Source: Planococcus citri
Lineage: Eukaryota; Arthropoda; Insecta; Hemiptera; Pseudococcidae
DNA: 64,000 nt
Assembly (NCBI RefSeq): GCF_950023065.1
Contig: NC_088681.1
Span: 38,288,836-38,352,835, forward strand
Direction: 5' to 3'
Shown: positions 12,101 through 27,100 of the stretch, in pieces
Numbering within the stretch: the first letter of the stretch is position 1
How the letters are laid out: the number at the start of each line of letters is the position of its first letter
Notes under the pieces: generated by a model
Seen by the model: the letters and a program-made list of their open reading frames with translations, nothing else
The model's database searches: none
What the model was told of the DNA's origin: nothing
Position numbers and translations under genes: made by a program

Positions 12101-15100
12101 AATAAGCAAACACTTTCCAATTCGTTTTTTTTTTCATGGAAGAACACTTCAAATATCACTGAATATGGTGGAATTTATAAAAAAAGAAATTAAATATATT
12201 CAGAATTGTAAAAATCAGAAAAACAAAAATAATTGACTAAGGCCCTTTTTCCATGGAACCCTTCAAATTCTGGAAAATTACCGATATTTTGATAATTTAG
12301 CAAAAGGCAGATCTCTTTTTGAAATTTTTTGCAAATAAAAAGACAATTTTCAATAATTTTTGGCAAAAAAAGTGAGATATTTTGGCAATTTGGGTAAAAA
12401 GGAAGATTTAAAAATTTGATAAAAAGCGAAAATTTTTGTCAATTTTTGGCAAAAAACAAGTCTTTTTGGAAATTACTGGCAAAAAAGTGAATGATACTTT
12501 CTTGCAATATTTTTGTCGAAGAAGTGAGCATTTCGGCAGCTAGGTAGGTACCTATTTGTTAAAAATGTGACTTTTTCGGAAAATATTGACAAAAAGCAAG
12601 ATTTTGACTGCTTTGATAATTTTAGCAAAAAAGTAAGGTTTTTTGGTAACAAGGTGAGACTTCGGGCAATTTTTTGAAGAAAAGTTTATAAAAAAAATAA
12701 AGCCGAATTAGAAAAATTGAATTTTTGAAAATTAAAAAAAATATATATTAGTAACTGAAATTTTGAAAAATTTGGTTACCTAAAAAAAATCCTGCTCCAA
12801 AATGACCAAAAATGGTGAAGTTCAGTTCGAAGGGATTAATATTAGTTCCAGGATTGATTTCAATCATTTGTACTAAAAATGTACATGTACTTCTAGAAAA
12901 AAAATCGTAAATCGCCGAAAATAATTAATTTTGAATTTTCAAAAAGGTGCCAAAAATCGAAAATCAATTTGAGCAGCTGAAATTTCAATTTTACAGTTTC
13001 AGGGCATGCTCTTCCACAAATCACAGTTTCATTCAAATCGGAGAAGAACAATGCTGCTGCCAATTTTTGAAATTTTCAAAAATTCAATTTCATATTTTGA
13101 GGAAAAGGAGGTAAACTGTCTCTTGCGTTTCCCACTTGGCGTGAGTTCAAACACTTCATGAATCTTCAGTCTCGTCTGAATCACGTAATTACAAAGATAT
13201 AAAACCCGAAAACATTACCCCCCCCCCCAAAAAAAAAACTTTCCTATTGTGGATTTATAAAAGTTAAGTATTTGTTTATTTATTCCCAAGTTGAAAACTT
13301 TTTTTCTCATTTCCGAGTTTCGCTTCTTTTTTTCCTAACATCATGAAGTTACGATTCTTTTAATATGGGTTCTAAAATAAGAAACAGTTTTAAGGGTTGA
13401 CGACGTAGCAAGCACCTGCATTTAGACTTAATCGCCAAATCGTTAATATTTATTAGGTACTTCGTTTATAATCATCAAGATAGACCTTAAATACTCGTAA
13501 AATGATGAGAAACACATAGTACTAAGAATCATCTAGCTTCCACACAATTTGTAAAGTAAAATAACATCGTTTCAGCCCAGATATTATAATCTCTTAATAA
13601 AAGCATCCTAACTATTTCATAAAAAATTCACTTGACCACAGGCACAACTGAAACATATGAGGCTTAGATATTCAGCTAGGACATAAAATAGAAAACCATA
13701 AGAAAAGGTGCAAAAATGAACCGAGTGAGGAGGGTTTAGAAAGTATTAATCCCCTTCCCACTCCTCTCCTTCACGTATACTCGTATGCATGACAAACTTC
13801 AGCTTTATAGCTTAATTGGGATGGTGTTCATCAAATAGCTCACTTTGAATATTACAGCTTGCAATGAGTTGGCCATTCTTAATGGACACATTGGACACTT
13901 CTCTAGGTACATATAACTCGAGGTCAAGTTTTTCTATGAATTAAGTCAAAATCTAAGATATTTTTTCATCCTACAAGATGAACATTCCATTCAAAATTCA
14001 TTTCAAGTAACTATAGGTAGGGATCAATGACATCACGATCAATAAATACACGCAGATTTTCCTTGCACAGAAATAGGTAGGCAACTTATTTAACACGTCT
14101 ATAAACAGCTCGAACAAGCGGTTCTCAAAATGTGCGCAATTTTCATTTCAAAAGGCCAATATCGCGGAAAAGTGTTCCTCAAAACTCAACACTAGATCGC
14201 AATACGTCTTCCTTTCGGTTTCTTGCGCCAGTTATCAAAATAAATTCCTATTGTACCGACGAGATTATCGCCTTATATAAAAGGATTATTGTGGTTTGCG
14301 GTGCTGGTTAAAAGTCAAGCACTCGGCTTATGGCATCTACACCGGGCATTTGCACGGAGTTAGGAAACATTAAGATAGAGGTATAAGATAGCGTGGAATT
14401 AATCTCCGGTACTTACTTTTTCATCGGATCTAATATATCTGGTAGGAATTTTCTGCAAAGCTTTCTTGGCAGCGCTGCATAGCCTTTTCTGAAATGAAAA
14501 GTATAACAGAGAGTCGATTAATACACAGTACCAAGTAACCACAGGTACTAATGGTTTTCCTTAACAAATGGCCAATTAAAATTCAGGTCACTATTAAGCC
14601 ACAAACACAAAACGGCGGATACGATAGTAAACATAAATACGAGTTGGCATGGTAAACAATTTTTTATCTTTCGTCACAGCTCACTAGGAAGTTGGCCATA
14701 ACGAAATTTTCATTAAGTACATATCAGCAAGGATAACGAGAAGGGAATTTTCAGTTTTCAACAATGGCCAATTTATTTGCTCTTTCATAACTTGTTTTAT
14801 TTCGCCAATATTTCACATGTCTGAAGCAGAAAGTGGTAACGCGTGAAATAATTTTCCGTAATTCCGCCTTCTATGTACTATACACTATACAGTAGTATAC
14901 ACGCTCTCGGATATATAATGCCATACAAGTGAGAGGGTGCGAGACGCGTCGGGGTGTAAATATACGACGATAAAATGAGTTTTGAAATATCAAACGAGAA
15001 TATTAAAAATGAGATGGTTTTATAGTGTGTGTACGTAAAGTATACCTGCGAGAGAGTCGGCGACGAAAATGATGAAACGACAAGTAGGTACGACTATCGT

Positions 15101-18100
15101 TTTGAGAATTTTTTTAATTTGATACTTTACTTTCTTTTTTTCACTGCGAGCAGTCTGCGATATGTTTCGAGAGCTTTTCACGCGAATCCTCGTAAAAAAA
15201 ATGTAATTTTATACTTTGATACTTTATACGTTGATGGTAGAGTAAAAAAACAACAACACAATGACGTAAATTATTAAAAACAAATTCATCCACCTTGTAA
15301 ACGCTCCTTATACACGTGGGTCGGGGTAGGTGTTTTCAATTCCTCGCGTCAAAATGAAAAAATGATTGAGCTCTATTCCTTGCAGTGATTGTATGTCTAG
15401 CGTCAGCTCTATATTTGAGTACTACTCGGCAAAAAGGGGAAATTCAAAGGCCCTGCATCAATAAAGGCTCAATTGGCGAACTTGATTACACCGATTTGTA
15501 GCTCTATCCAAAGACAATGTGTAGCCAAAGTTTCAGACTGCCAGCTGCAGTGGAATGAAGATACCCATGAATTATCCCCCTTTTACCTGGAATTTTTTTT
15601 CTGGAATATTATACCATTTTTTTTGCAAATATGTATATCGAAAACAAAACCTTCTAAAAAAAAACTATAACGATATTAAATGATCGGAAATTTAATTTTC
15701 TACCAAAAAAAGGATATTATCGATCATTTTCGATAACACACCATTCTAACAGATTACCTATTGTTAACTTCGATAATTGTCGATAACTAACGACAATTTA
15801 GCACCACTAGAGTTCCTTATAATTCATGAAACATGTGTTGATGACGATGACTGAATAGCATTAGGCTTACGTCATCGGCCTCCCTAAAAATAATTTTTCA
15901 CCTACTTAACATGAAGCCTAATGTTCAAGGAACCCTAATCGCGAAAAAAAATTAAAAAGAGCTAACTCGAGTTATCCCCTTTTTGCGTGGCAGTACACAT
16001 TTCTCCAAAGTGCCTTCTGTGCTTTTGTTGCGTTCAATAGACAATTATGGAAAAAATATTTCAATAAAAGTTTATGCACGAGCCTAAAACATTCGATACA
16101 AAACATCCCACGTTTTTTATTTCGTTAACTAAATTCGAAACGAATTTTTTTCAAAAAAATTTCTCTTCGGAAAATTCCATTCCAAGTTTATTGGCCTTGA
16201 TTTAATTAAGTAACTCAGTCTTGTCCCAACTTTTGGTGAAAATTGCCAAATACTGGCGTTACACCGTTCTTATGCCAAGATTGGCTCAATTTACCAGGAA
16301 AATCTCGCGAAGAAGGCTACTTCGGGGGATAATAAAAATTTTCCGTGAAAATCTACGCGAAGGTACGAGTAAAATGCAAACAACTTTCAAAGAAAATCAA
16401 GAGAAAGTGTTGGGTGGATTTTTTTTCACACAAACGAGATTGTTCGAGAGAAAAAGTTCATGAACCTAATGTACTGACAAATTTTTTCGTGTATCTTTCA
16501 TTCTTCATCGTTTTGGAAAAGGTCCACTTATACACAATACAAGAACATCATTTTAATAGGTAGGAGAAAAATTGCTCGATATTTTATTAGAAATGAGAAT
16601 TTTTATGCAATAAAGGGTAAATGTTCTGGTTCACAGAATAACAACGAATTATTTATCAAAACACTGCACTCTGAATTGGGGTTATTTTACACACTCGATA
16701 TCATATTTTTCCGTACATTTATTCCATCCTGTCTCATTATAGAAAAAAATTAAGTACCTATTATGTATACTACGAGTATGAAGGTGGTAAGTAATTTTTT
16801 TGGGACTTGGTACAATCAAATTTTCGATTTGATTTCTTTTCGATACAATTCACGTCGAATTGATATGCAAATTGACCCTCCCCACTACCAAATAGGGTTT
16901 TTGACTGATATCTCGCAAAATATTGATCTTATGACTAACTTATAGCAAAAGCAACTCAGTGGGATATTAATCAACTTTAAATTTCGTATCGAATGAGTGT
17001 ACAACGGAATGTTCTAAGCTCAATAGTGGGGGGGGGGGGGGTCGGACGAATTTGAATCAATGGAGATGCGAAGAGGGATGAAAAATCCTATATGGTGAAA
17101 ATCACGAACGCGGGAATATTTCTCACGTGTCAGACTCCAATTGTTCCCTAAACATTACCAATTCTCTCTCTCCCTTTTGAGGATCATGAGCCCCCAAAAT
17201 AACATTTTTTAAAATCAAAAACACATCTGCAAATCGCTTATTATAAAATGTTCAAATATTTCGAGTTTTATGTGGAGTAAAGAACGTTTTCATCGTAATA
17301 TTGTTGCTCTTTTCTTCTCCCCACCCTCCACCACGTATATTTGATAAATACTCGAACATACTTGATGAAATCTCACGTTTATATTTCATCACTTCGTTGA
17401 TACCAACAGAAAAAAGTACAACTATACGCTTAATGATAAAAATATTTATGTAGTTATTTATTTAATTATTCCTAAACAGGGTGTCTAGTAATTTATACTT
17501 AAGAAATATTTGATTAAGTCATTCCCTCACCTCCACTCATTTTGTAAAAATGTTGAAAAAAAATTTCCCACAAAAAGCACAAATGAACCTATAAATTTAG
17601 AAAAAAAAACTATCAACTTTTTTAGGACGAAAAATTTTCAACTTTCGACAAAATGTAAAAATGCTCAATTTTTTCCCATTTTCTCGAACTGAAATTAGAA
17701 TTTTCAACTTTTTTTCAAGCATTTGAATCAAAATGAAGGGTTTTCGGAGCACTTTTTCAGAATTTTTACAAGAATTTTGGAGAAATGTTTTTCAATTAAA
17801 ATTGATAACAGATCACATCATAGAAAAATAAAATCTCGACCTTACGACAGTAAAAATCAAAATTTTGCCCCCACTCCCCATTCTGTGAAAATTTTACTTT
17901 TTGAAACCAATACTTCCGTAAGTTCCACAAAAGGGTAAGGTTCAAAAACGAACTGACAAGGGAACCTCTTGAGGTGTCACCTTCCGATTTGAACAGGATC
18001 ACGATTTTTGGGAAGAGCATGGTCTAAAACTGAAAACCAAATTTTTGGCTGCCCAACTTCATTTTTCGATTTTTGATGAACGTTTGAAAATTCAAAATTG

Positions 18101-21100
18101 ACTGTTTCTGGTGATTTTTTTGTTTTTTTTTTTAAGATCAGTAAAAATAATCAAAATTAGTCCTAAAACTGATATTAATTCCCCAAATCTAAATGTCACT
18201 ATTTCCAGCCATTCTGGAGCGTCCAGCGCGATTTTTTAATTTCTCTAGAATTTTGAATATGCTTCAGAAAGTGTGGGAAATGGCGAAATTCGCCCTTGGT
18301 GGAGGAGGGGGGGGTTAGTTCTGGACGAAATACGATTGATTTTTTGGATATTTTATTATGAAAAAACCTGGTCAAAAAATCACTCTTGAGGTGTCACTCC
18401 TATAATCGGCTCAAATGTGGATAAACTCGTTAAACAGGTCGAGTGTAACATACAACTCGATTTTTAGCTGCCCAACTTCATATTCATGCCTTTTGGAGTA
18501 GGTATATTCAAAATTCTGGAGAAATTGAAAAATCGCGCTGGAGGCTCCAGAATGATTGGAAATGGTGAAATTTGAATTTGGGGAATTACATAATATTAGT
18601 TTTAGGACTTAATCTGAGCATTTTTACTAATCTAGAACGTACTTGTTTTAAAAAAAGCATAACTCGCCAAAAACGAGTCAATTTTGAATTTTCAACGTTC
18701 GCCAAAAATCGAAAAATGAAGTTGGGCAGCTGAAAATTTGGTTTTGGGGGTTTAGACCATCCTCAAGAGGTTTCTTTGTGAGATGAACTGACCATAAAAA
18801 CAAGGTAAAGCTTGAAATAAGACTATTCAATGAAATAAAGCACGAATGCAATTTCTATCAAATAAAAAAACTTTAAAACTTCTTTTATGCAAATCTATGT
18901 ACCTCCCCCTCCATGATTTTTTTTCAAAATCTTCGTAACAGGAAGTAACTAAAACCCAGTCAATAAAAGTCAATAAAATCGATACCAATATTTTTGACTA
19001 ATTATTTCACATCATGATTTTTTTTTGGCCTCGACAGCTCTTCAAGGTACCTAAATATTTCAACATTTTGTTATTATATGAAATAAAAGTTTATGGGTCG
19101 AAAAACATTTTTTTAATGAGTGGGCCACAGTTTTATCTACACATAATTAGGTATCAATGTTTGAAATAATTTTCGAAAATAAATATACAATAAAATAATT
19201 TGAGGTAGGTAAGTAAGTAATTACTTTCATGTTTATCAAAAACTGTCAATAAGCTCAAAATCAAACCATGCCCGAATCACCTACTAAATCTTCCCGGTCC
19301 GATTTTAATCGCAATAAAACATAAGGAAGGAACTAAGATGCTACTTTTACGTCATAATAAGGAAAAAAATCAATTCAAAATATATAAATACATTTTATGA
19401 ATCACAGTATAAAATCATTTCCACAACATCGAGTGAAGCGAGTATGTACATTATGACAACTTAACGTAAGATGTAAACAATATTTGCCGAAGATATGTCA
19501 ACAAGGCCATAATAATTAATGAAAGTTATAATAAATGAGCTACTATAACGTAGCATCTAAAAAAAGCTAATAATTGATATTAATGGCATTTTTCTCTCGA
19601 TCATCTCGGTTAATTCACCCATCTAAATAATGTACGTTTGCCAAAAGACGTATAGCAGGGGCTTTTCTTCAATACGAAAGTTGCTCTATACCAACCAGGT
19701 TAGTTACATAATGCGAATTTTAATCTTCACCAAGACGCGGAGAGAATCACTGGGAGAAAAATTATCACCAAACAGATGATTTCACTCGACTATGATGCGA
19801 TGGATGGCATCTTCAGTTCAAAATATAGGACGCTGTACAAGGTATGTACTCGTATACAGCAGGAAACTGCTTTTGAAAATGTTCCTGGTTTCTAAATGGA
19901 CCGCTCCGCGCTCGTTTCACAGACACAGGTGTAATTAAGTTAGCTTTATTCATTCACAAACACAATGTTTTTAATGCATAATTGCCGTTGTTAATGTGTC
20001 AGCCATATAAATAAAACGAGAGACGATTTGTTTTAAACCAGGATATGACCTTCGTTCGGTTCAGCTTTTTTCCTCCAATGCGGTGTTTTTTTTTTTTCGA
20101 CGTTAAAACGAAAGAAAAATTGTACCTATACATATACTCGTCGTAGTAGTATGTGCTATTGTGGGATTGTGAGCACGAATTGCTCGAGCTACCGCAGCAG
20201 AAAAGAGTGTAATTACACCGAGTCAACCTCTCGTATACTTATCCATGTTTATGAATTGCTTAATTGTCCGTATGACGTGATCTGTATCTTTAGTCTCTTT
20301 ACCACACAAGTGCTAGTGCCCTTTATGCCATCTTCGGGTGCGATTAAGTATACTTCTTAAGTATCGCTAACCTTCGTGGTCACGCTGTATGGTGTAATTT
20401 TCGCGTACATTCGAGTGGAAGTGCATTCTTCATTTATTGTTTGGCACTTTGGGCGCGGGTGATATGGCCAGCAGCTCATTCGAGTGTACGGTGATTTCAC
20501 CGGAACAAATATTTGATGTATTTCGATATATGTAGTGTGACTGTGAGGTGGCCCTGCACCATAATCGTAGCTCGTTATGACATAATGAATACTTCTATTT
20601 AATGTAAAAACCGACCATTACGTTACGTCATAAATTAACACAATCGTATTAGGTAGGTACCTATCGAGAGTTTGTTTGAAGAGAATAATATTTCTGACCA
20701 CCGTATCGCCCTCATTTGGGCGCCATATCGACTTCGAAATTTGTTCATATAGCTGTACATCGTAGGTACTGTCAATGAGATATGATGTAATATTTAATAA
20801 ACGTGCGTTTTGTATGTGCAATGGACTCGCTAATATAAACGCTGATTGATTAGAATAGATAATAATTGGCTGTGCTGGTGTCGTACACTGACCTTCATGA
20901 GTATAATAGCCCTCCTCATCTATTAAAATAGGGATGTTTTCGAAAAAAAAAAATGATGATGCTAGAGTAGAGGAATATTGACAGAATTAATCCAAATTCC
21001 TGATAAAAAACATACAATCATGGTTTTCGAATAAATTTTCAATTTTTAGAAATTTTATCATAAAATTGAGCACATTTATGAAGATAATTCCTCAGCTCTT

Positions 21101-24100
21101 GAGTTTCAAACAGAACTCATCAAATAACTATTCGAAATTTTAGAAATATTTCACAAAACCCTTAAACGACATTTTCAGGAAGGACTAATTCCGAGCCTTT
21201 GTACGTACTCGTATATTGGGTAGGTACGTATAGATAATTATCACTTTTTTCACTCGTCATTCAACGATTTTTCTGCATTCTAATTCAAAAAAAAAAAAAT
21301 AATGAACGCATAAAATGCATTAAAAAGACCTCATTTTATTCTTCGGAGTGTATAATTAATAGCATTAAAAATAAAACTTATCTCCGACAACTTTTGAACG
21401 GTCGATGTTTTTCATTTCTACAATTCTACTCGTATCTCCAGGGCCTTTATAAATACTCGACTCGACGTCTGTAAATGAATAAATATCTCGGATAAAAGGG
21501 AAAAATTACACCGAGGCGTAAAATAAGATAAATTTCGACTCGATCCTTGACCAAGGTAAAATTTTCTGCTATGTAGTATAATGATTACAATTTTAAACAC
21601 CATCAAAAGATGTTTACATTTATCAAAGGCGAAGGCGAAACCTCTTCTTTGCATACGCCCTTCAAGATACATCCAACTCGTTTAATTTCCCATTCAAGCC
21701 CAGCAATACGTCAAAATCTAAAACAAACGAGCTCGAGAACTGTATACTTTCAAATAAAATTAATAAAGTCGTAATTTTTTTTAATCAAATGAAAAACGTT
21801 CCGGGGAAAGACTGCAAGGTATGTCTGTAAGTAAGTAAACTGAAAGCATCCACAATTAACTCGAGTTAACTATAAAATACTAAGTATAAAAGGGGTTTTA
21901 ATAATTCACTTCGAAACATGGCTCGTTTCACTGAGCTATTCCACGTATATACAGCACGTTATAGTGTACCTTACAACAAGCTTCGAATTCTCATTTGAAT
22001 AAAACTATCTTATGAATAAAATTACATAATAGGATTTTAAAACAAAACAACTCGTGCAAGAAAATTAATGAATACCGAACTGCTTGTTGGCGAATATCTC
22101 GGATACTTATACGTAAACGATCGGGCGCGAAAATCGGTTTGTGAAAATTCTTAGACAGGGTGTTCGAAGAAAGGGATAGTTAGCGAAATTTATGATGCTT
22201 ATTACTGAAATTAATGAAAAAATGTCGAGCAAGTTTTTGAAAACAAGAAAAAGTACACGATGTCGTATAAAAAATCGGATTAATTTTTTTATTTTAATAG
22301 TTTTTTTTTGTGGGAGGGAAGAGGGAGAAGGGGGAGGAGATTTTGAAAGTATGTTCTTAAAAATGAAAAAAACTCATTAATAGGTACATACTTTGAAAAA
22401 ACGAAGAAAGTTGAAAAAAATATTCAGAATAAAAAATACAACAATACAATAGCATTAAACGGCTGAATAATCGATTTTAAAATTCAAAAAACTTTTTTTA
22501 AAAAATACGAAAATTTACCAAAATTGAAAATATTTTTCCTCTTTGGTTCATCTCATCCGTTCTCAAACCTCAAATATGTATAATAAAGTCAAGGCTTGTA
22601 CCAGATTTTTTTCCAAAGAATAAACTTTGGTAACCAAAAAAGTAACAAACGTGAACAAAACATTTCTGTACTAGTATTTTCAAATTGAACCTTTTTGGTT
22701 TTTAATTTTGAAAAGTTGAAATACTTTGCAACTTTTTGGCAAAAAAAACCTACCAGACAATTTTTAGGAAAAATTGGGACTTTTTGGAATTTTTGGGACA
22801 AAAAGTGAAATTTCTTAACAATTTTGAAAAAAACCAAGAATTCTTGTCAATTTTTACAAAAAACAAAACTTGACAACTTTGGAAAAAAACAGCTTTTTTT
22901 GCAATTTTGGCAAAAAAGTGAGACTTATGGACAATATCTAGCATAAAAGGAGAATTTTTTGGAATTTTTGATGAAAAAAATATCCAATTACCTATTTTTA
23001 GTATGTAATTTTTGCTACAAAGAAAAAAATTATGAAAATTTTTGAAAAAGCGAGAATTCATGATAATTTTTGGCAAAAAGCGAGACTTTGACAATTCTAC
23101 CTAAAAGCAGAACTCTCAGCATGAAAATGAGACGTTTTGGTTTTTTTTGCAAAAAAATACTTATTTTGCTAAAAAAAAATTTTTTTGACAATTTTTGGCA
23201 AAAATCAAAAGTTTTTGGGAATTATTGGAAAAAAGAAAGACCTTTTTAACAATTTTGCTATGGAGCGAGAGTTTCTGTCAATTAATGAGAAAAACCATGA
23301 CTTTAACCATTTTTACAAAAAAACAGGAAATTTCGTCAAGAAAGCGAGATTTTCAGTCTCTGAACAATTTTTTGTAATTTTTTGCGCAAAACTATCTAAT
23401 TTATAGACGTTTTACTGAAAAGCAAAAATTTTTGTAAATTTTTAAAAAAGCGAGAATTGGTGACAATTTTTGCAAAAAGCAAAAATTATAAAAAAAAGTG
23501 AGACTGCGTTTGGAATTTTTGAGAAAAAAGTGAAATTTTTTTACAATTTTGCAAACAACAGTTTTTTTTGTCAATTTTTGACAAAAAACAAGATTGGCAA
23601 TTTTTGCAAATGACAGGATTTTTTTTACTAATTTTTTGCACAAAAATATTCATCTGACTTTTAAAAATTTTGGTAAAAGGCAAACGTTTTTGCAAATTTT
23701 TGAAAAATCGAGAATTTGTGACAATTTTAGCCAGAAGCAGAAATTCACAAAAAAGTGAAACTTTTTGGAATTTTTGGGGGAAAAATGAATTTTGTTTGCA
23801 ATTTTGCTAACGAATGATTTTGTTTGTCAATTTTCGCCAAAAAACAATACTTTGACAATTATTGCAGAAAGCAGGATTTTTTGCGATTTTGGAAAAAAGT
23901 TGATATTTTTTTACAATCTTTGTGGAAAAAGTGATTCTTTTGGATCATTTTTAGAAAAAAATAACATTGAAATTTATAGAGAATTATTGGGGGAAAAAAG
24001 AGACTTGATTTTTTGTCGAAAAACAGGACTTCAAAAATGTTTGCAAAAAGTGGATCTTTCAGGTAATTACAGTATCCCATAGTCAAAAAATGACATTTTT

Positions 24101-27100
24101 TGAAATTTTTGTAAAAAAAGGATAGTTTTGACAAATTTATGTTTTTTGGAAAAAAACACGGTGTGGGTTAATTTTCGGATAAAAGATTGAAATTATTTAG
24201 CAATTTTGCTATATAAAGTGAGTGTTTTTGCCGATTTTTGGCAAAAAGCATTAATAATTTCTGGCAAAAAAAAGTCCCTACGAAGAAAGGAGACTTGGAG
24301 CTGCATGGGTTGAAATTGACCATTTGAGCTGCAATTTTCAAAATCTCATTTTCCATCCAGAATGAGCTAATTTCGGTAAAGGGAGAATAAAAACCTATCA
24401 CATTACATGCAATAGAAATTTCATGAATCTGTTCATCGACATTGAAAATACAAGTGACGGCGCCCGAACGCGGGCCTCCTTTTTTTTACGACTCGACGAT
24501 CCAGCTTCATACAAACCGTCTTACGTTAAAATGTCACCGGGTACAGTTAAATGAGTGCATTCATCTTTGATCATTCAATGTCTAGTTTATAAACTTATAG
24601 AGAAACGTGTGCGCGCGTGGCGTAAGTCACCATATATGAGACGAGATGGTTTTTCTCATTAGTGTTCTTCTGCTTGACGCATTCATGCCCTGCTGCATGC
24701 TGTTGCAATATTGCTTACTTCTTAATACGTAAAGCTTACGCATACCGAATAACTAGGTTTACATTAGGACGTAAAATGTTCAGACGACCAACAATAACTT
24801 AATGCGCACGAATGTATAGCAAAAAGAGTATACTAGGTAGGTATAAGGTATTGAAAGAGCGAAAATCCGATTACTGGCACAAGCTCTTTTGCCTCTTAGT
24901 GAATACTTCATTAACCATAGTAGAGAACTCGTCGTTCTTCGTATGGCTATTGATTTTCATAATGAAAAGTCATAAGGTACGACATTATACTGCCAATGTC
25001 AGCCAGCATCGCGTTCGCAATGTCAAGGCGATTACGAGCGTGGTAAATTCTTGATAAATGTTGAACAAGTGCCAGTGTTTATGTCGAATGAGGACGCGGA
25101 GACGGTGCCTCGGATCATTATTTAACCTAAACGGTGGGATCGAGAGTGTCTTTTACCTACCTACAAGTATATGTAGTAATAGGTATCAGTGGCGATGGCT
25201 AAATGTACCGGGAAATAATACCGGCGCTAATATGATTCTCCAGAAGTGCTATGAAAATTATTTAATAGCTCGTCGTGTCTAGAATGAATATTGAACATCG
25301 ACTTCCTACACCGTGTGGTAGTGTTCAACCGGAAGAAACGCTCGCTCGTTTGTTTTCATCTCTCGCAGCTTTTGTAACAACGATAAGAAGAAAATAGTCT
25401 CGGTTAAACTTTCTGGAATGAAAATTGGCTTTTGTACGAGACCTATTTTTTTCATTTTCGCTGCATTCTCGCCCATCTAGATATTTACTCTATACAATGT
25501 ACTCGTACAGTTACTGGCCCTCTAAAATAACATCTATACGAAGAGAACCCCACACTATTTCAATCGCCAGTCACACCGCAAAGATGATAAAATCAAATTA
25601 CCAATGAAAACCACAAGTATCAGCTCAGCTACTACGTACTACCTTGGTTAGTCTAGGAACGAGTTAAAAATTTTGTAGCCCGAAGCGTAATGCGATGTTT
25701 TTTTCATGAAATTAAACGAGCCGGCAGCAGAATGTTGTAAAATTTCAATTTAGTATACGCAAATTTAGCTTCGAAACGTGTACAATTTAGAGAAAAGCTC
25801 GTTGGTATCGAGATAAAAAAAAAAAGCTTCTCGAGTTAGGTACTAATAAAGGGGTCTACGACGACGAAATTAGATACTTAGAAGGAGAAATAACCAAATA
25901 CGAGCTTTATTACGCTGCTAATAGAAAGAGGGTTGAGATTTTTTTTCGCCTCTATTGCGAGACCGATACAGAAATTATGTCATCGTTGATTACGAGTAAT
26001 TGAAAATTAATCGTTTTAATTTGAATTTCTAAATGGCACAGGGCCAAATTTATCACTCTCTGTGAAAAAATAACCGTCCGAAGTCGGACAGATAAATGCA
26101 CGTATAGATTAATGGGACGTGAAATTGAAACGAAAAAAAAAAATAACACCATTTTTGGTTGGTTTTATCGATATTTTTTCGATGCTAGTCGTACATTGTT
26201 TGGTAAATATGTTTACATTGTGTACGAAGATCATTCACCTATTGACATCGTAAAAATTACTACTTAATTAGCTCGACGATGTAGAAAACGAAATGACATT
26301 GGAATCGAGTATACACTGAAATTATGCCAAACTTCCGTCAAAATATCGACGAGTAATTACTGATGGCGAGCATTGTACGCGTGCATTATAAAATCGTCGT
26401 GTTTATGGTAATTTATTAGCGCTTGATTATTTTTTGTTGAAGTGATGGCCTTTTTAAGTCTGTTCAAAAAAAAAAAAAAATTAAATCAGGTTCTCTAAAA
26501 ACCCAACAAACCTAGGTTACACAATTTTTTCAATTTTTTGAAATTTAAGGGTCTATTGCGGGGCTTTGGGAGCTCATAACGAAAAACCAAGTCGAAATTT
26601 GGAATCAGCGTTATCGAGAACATAACAAACGATATGTTACTAGATTTTCAATTTTTTTTTACCAAAATTGGGGGAAGGGGGGGTTCAGTGTGCCCTACTG
26701 AAAATTTACGTTTTTTTACTAAAAAAAAAGAAAGAAATGAACACGAACGAATTGCACCTGTGAGATTTTCATCATATTCTACATTTTTTGGGATAAGTAT
26801 ACATATTTTCAAAAAGTCAAGGGGGAGGGGGTAATAAAATTCAAACCATCGAAAAAATGATATGGGTATCGAATTGAAGGTTTTCGACGACGCTCATTCC
26901 GATTCTAAAAACTATTTGACCCCAAAATCAAAATTTCGCTCTCCGGAAGAGTGAGGGGAGGACTGAAGACAATGTCAAAATCTATGTTTTCGAAGGAGGT
27001 GATTTTCGTTCTGACAATTGTTTGTCCTCAAAACTAAAACTGAGTTCCTTAGAATGGAGCCTGGGTCCCAAAATTTCTAAAAATGCAATTCCGATGTCAA

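Larger units (their letters stand above)
13036..17950. other. Intron sequence around the 14417-14488 exon
   Basis: It is mostly unremarkable. A 560-bp interval (about 15431-15990) is bounded by GCAAAAAGGGGA and its complement TCCCCTTTTTGC. Near 15720-15812 a TATCGATAACTAACGACAAT block ends in TTAGCACCACTAG, which resembles a degraded MITE end. Neither has a confirmed target duplication. No gene is seen. Confidence 0.45.

Noticed and set aside
17950..18792. GAACTGAC on both sides of the foldback copy at 17955-18780 as an 8-bp target duplication
   Set aside because: The element start shared with the copy at 56550 (ACAAGGG) already includes the last two bases of the left 8-mer, and the right 8-mer is not adjacent to the arm end.
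22589..24134. Several frames of 60-114 codons on both strands
   Set aside because: All lie within the degenerate AT-rich array and consist of Phe/Lys/Ser-rich read-through of its units.
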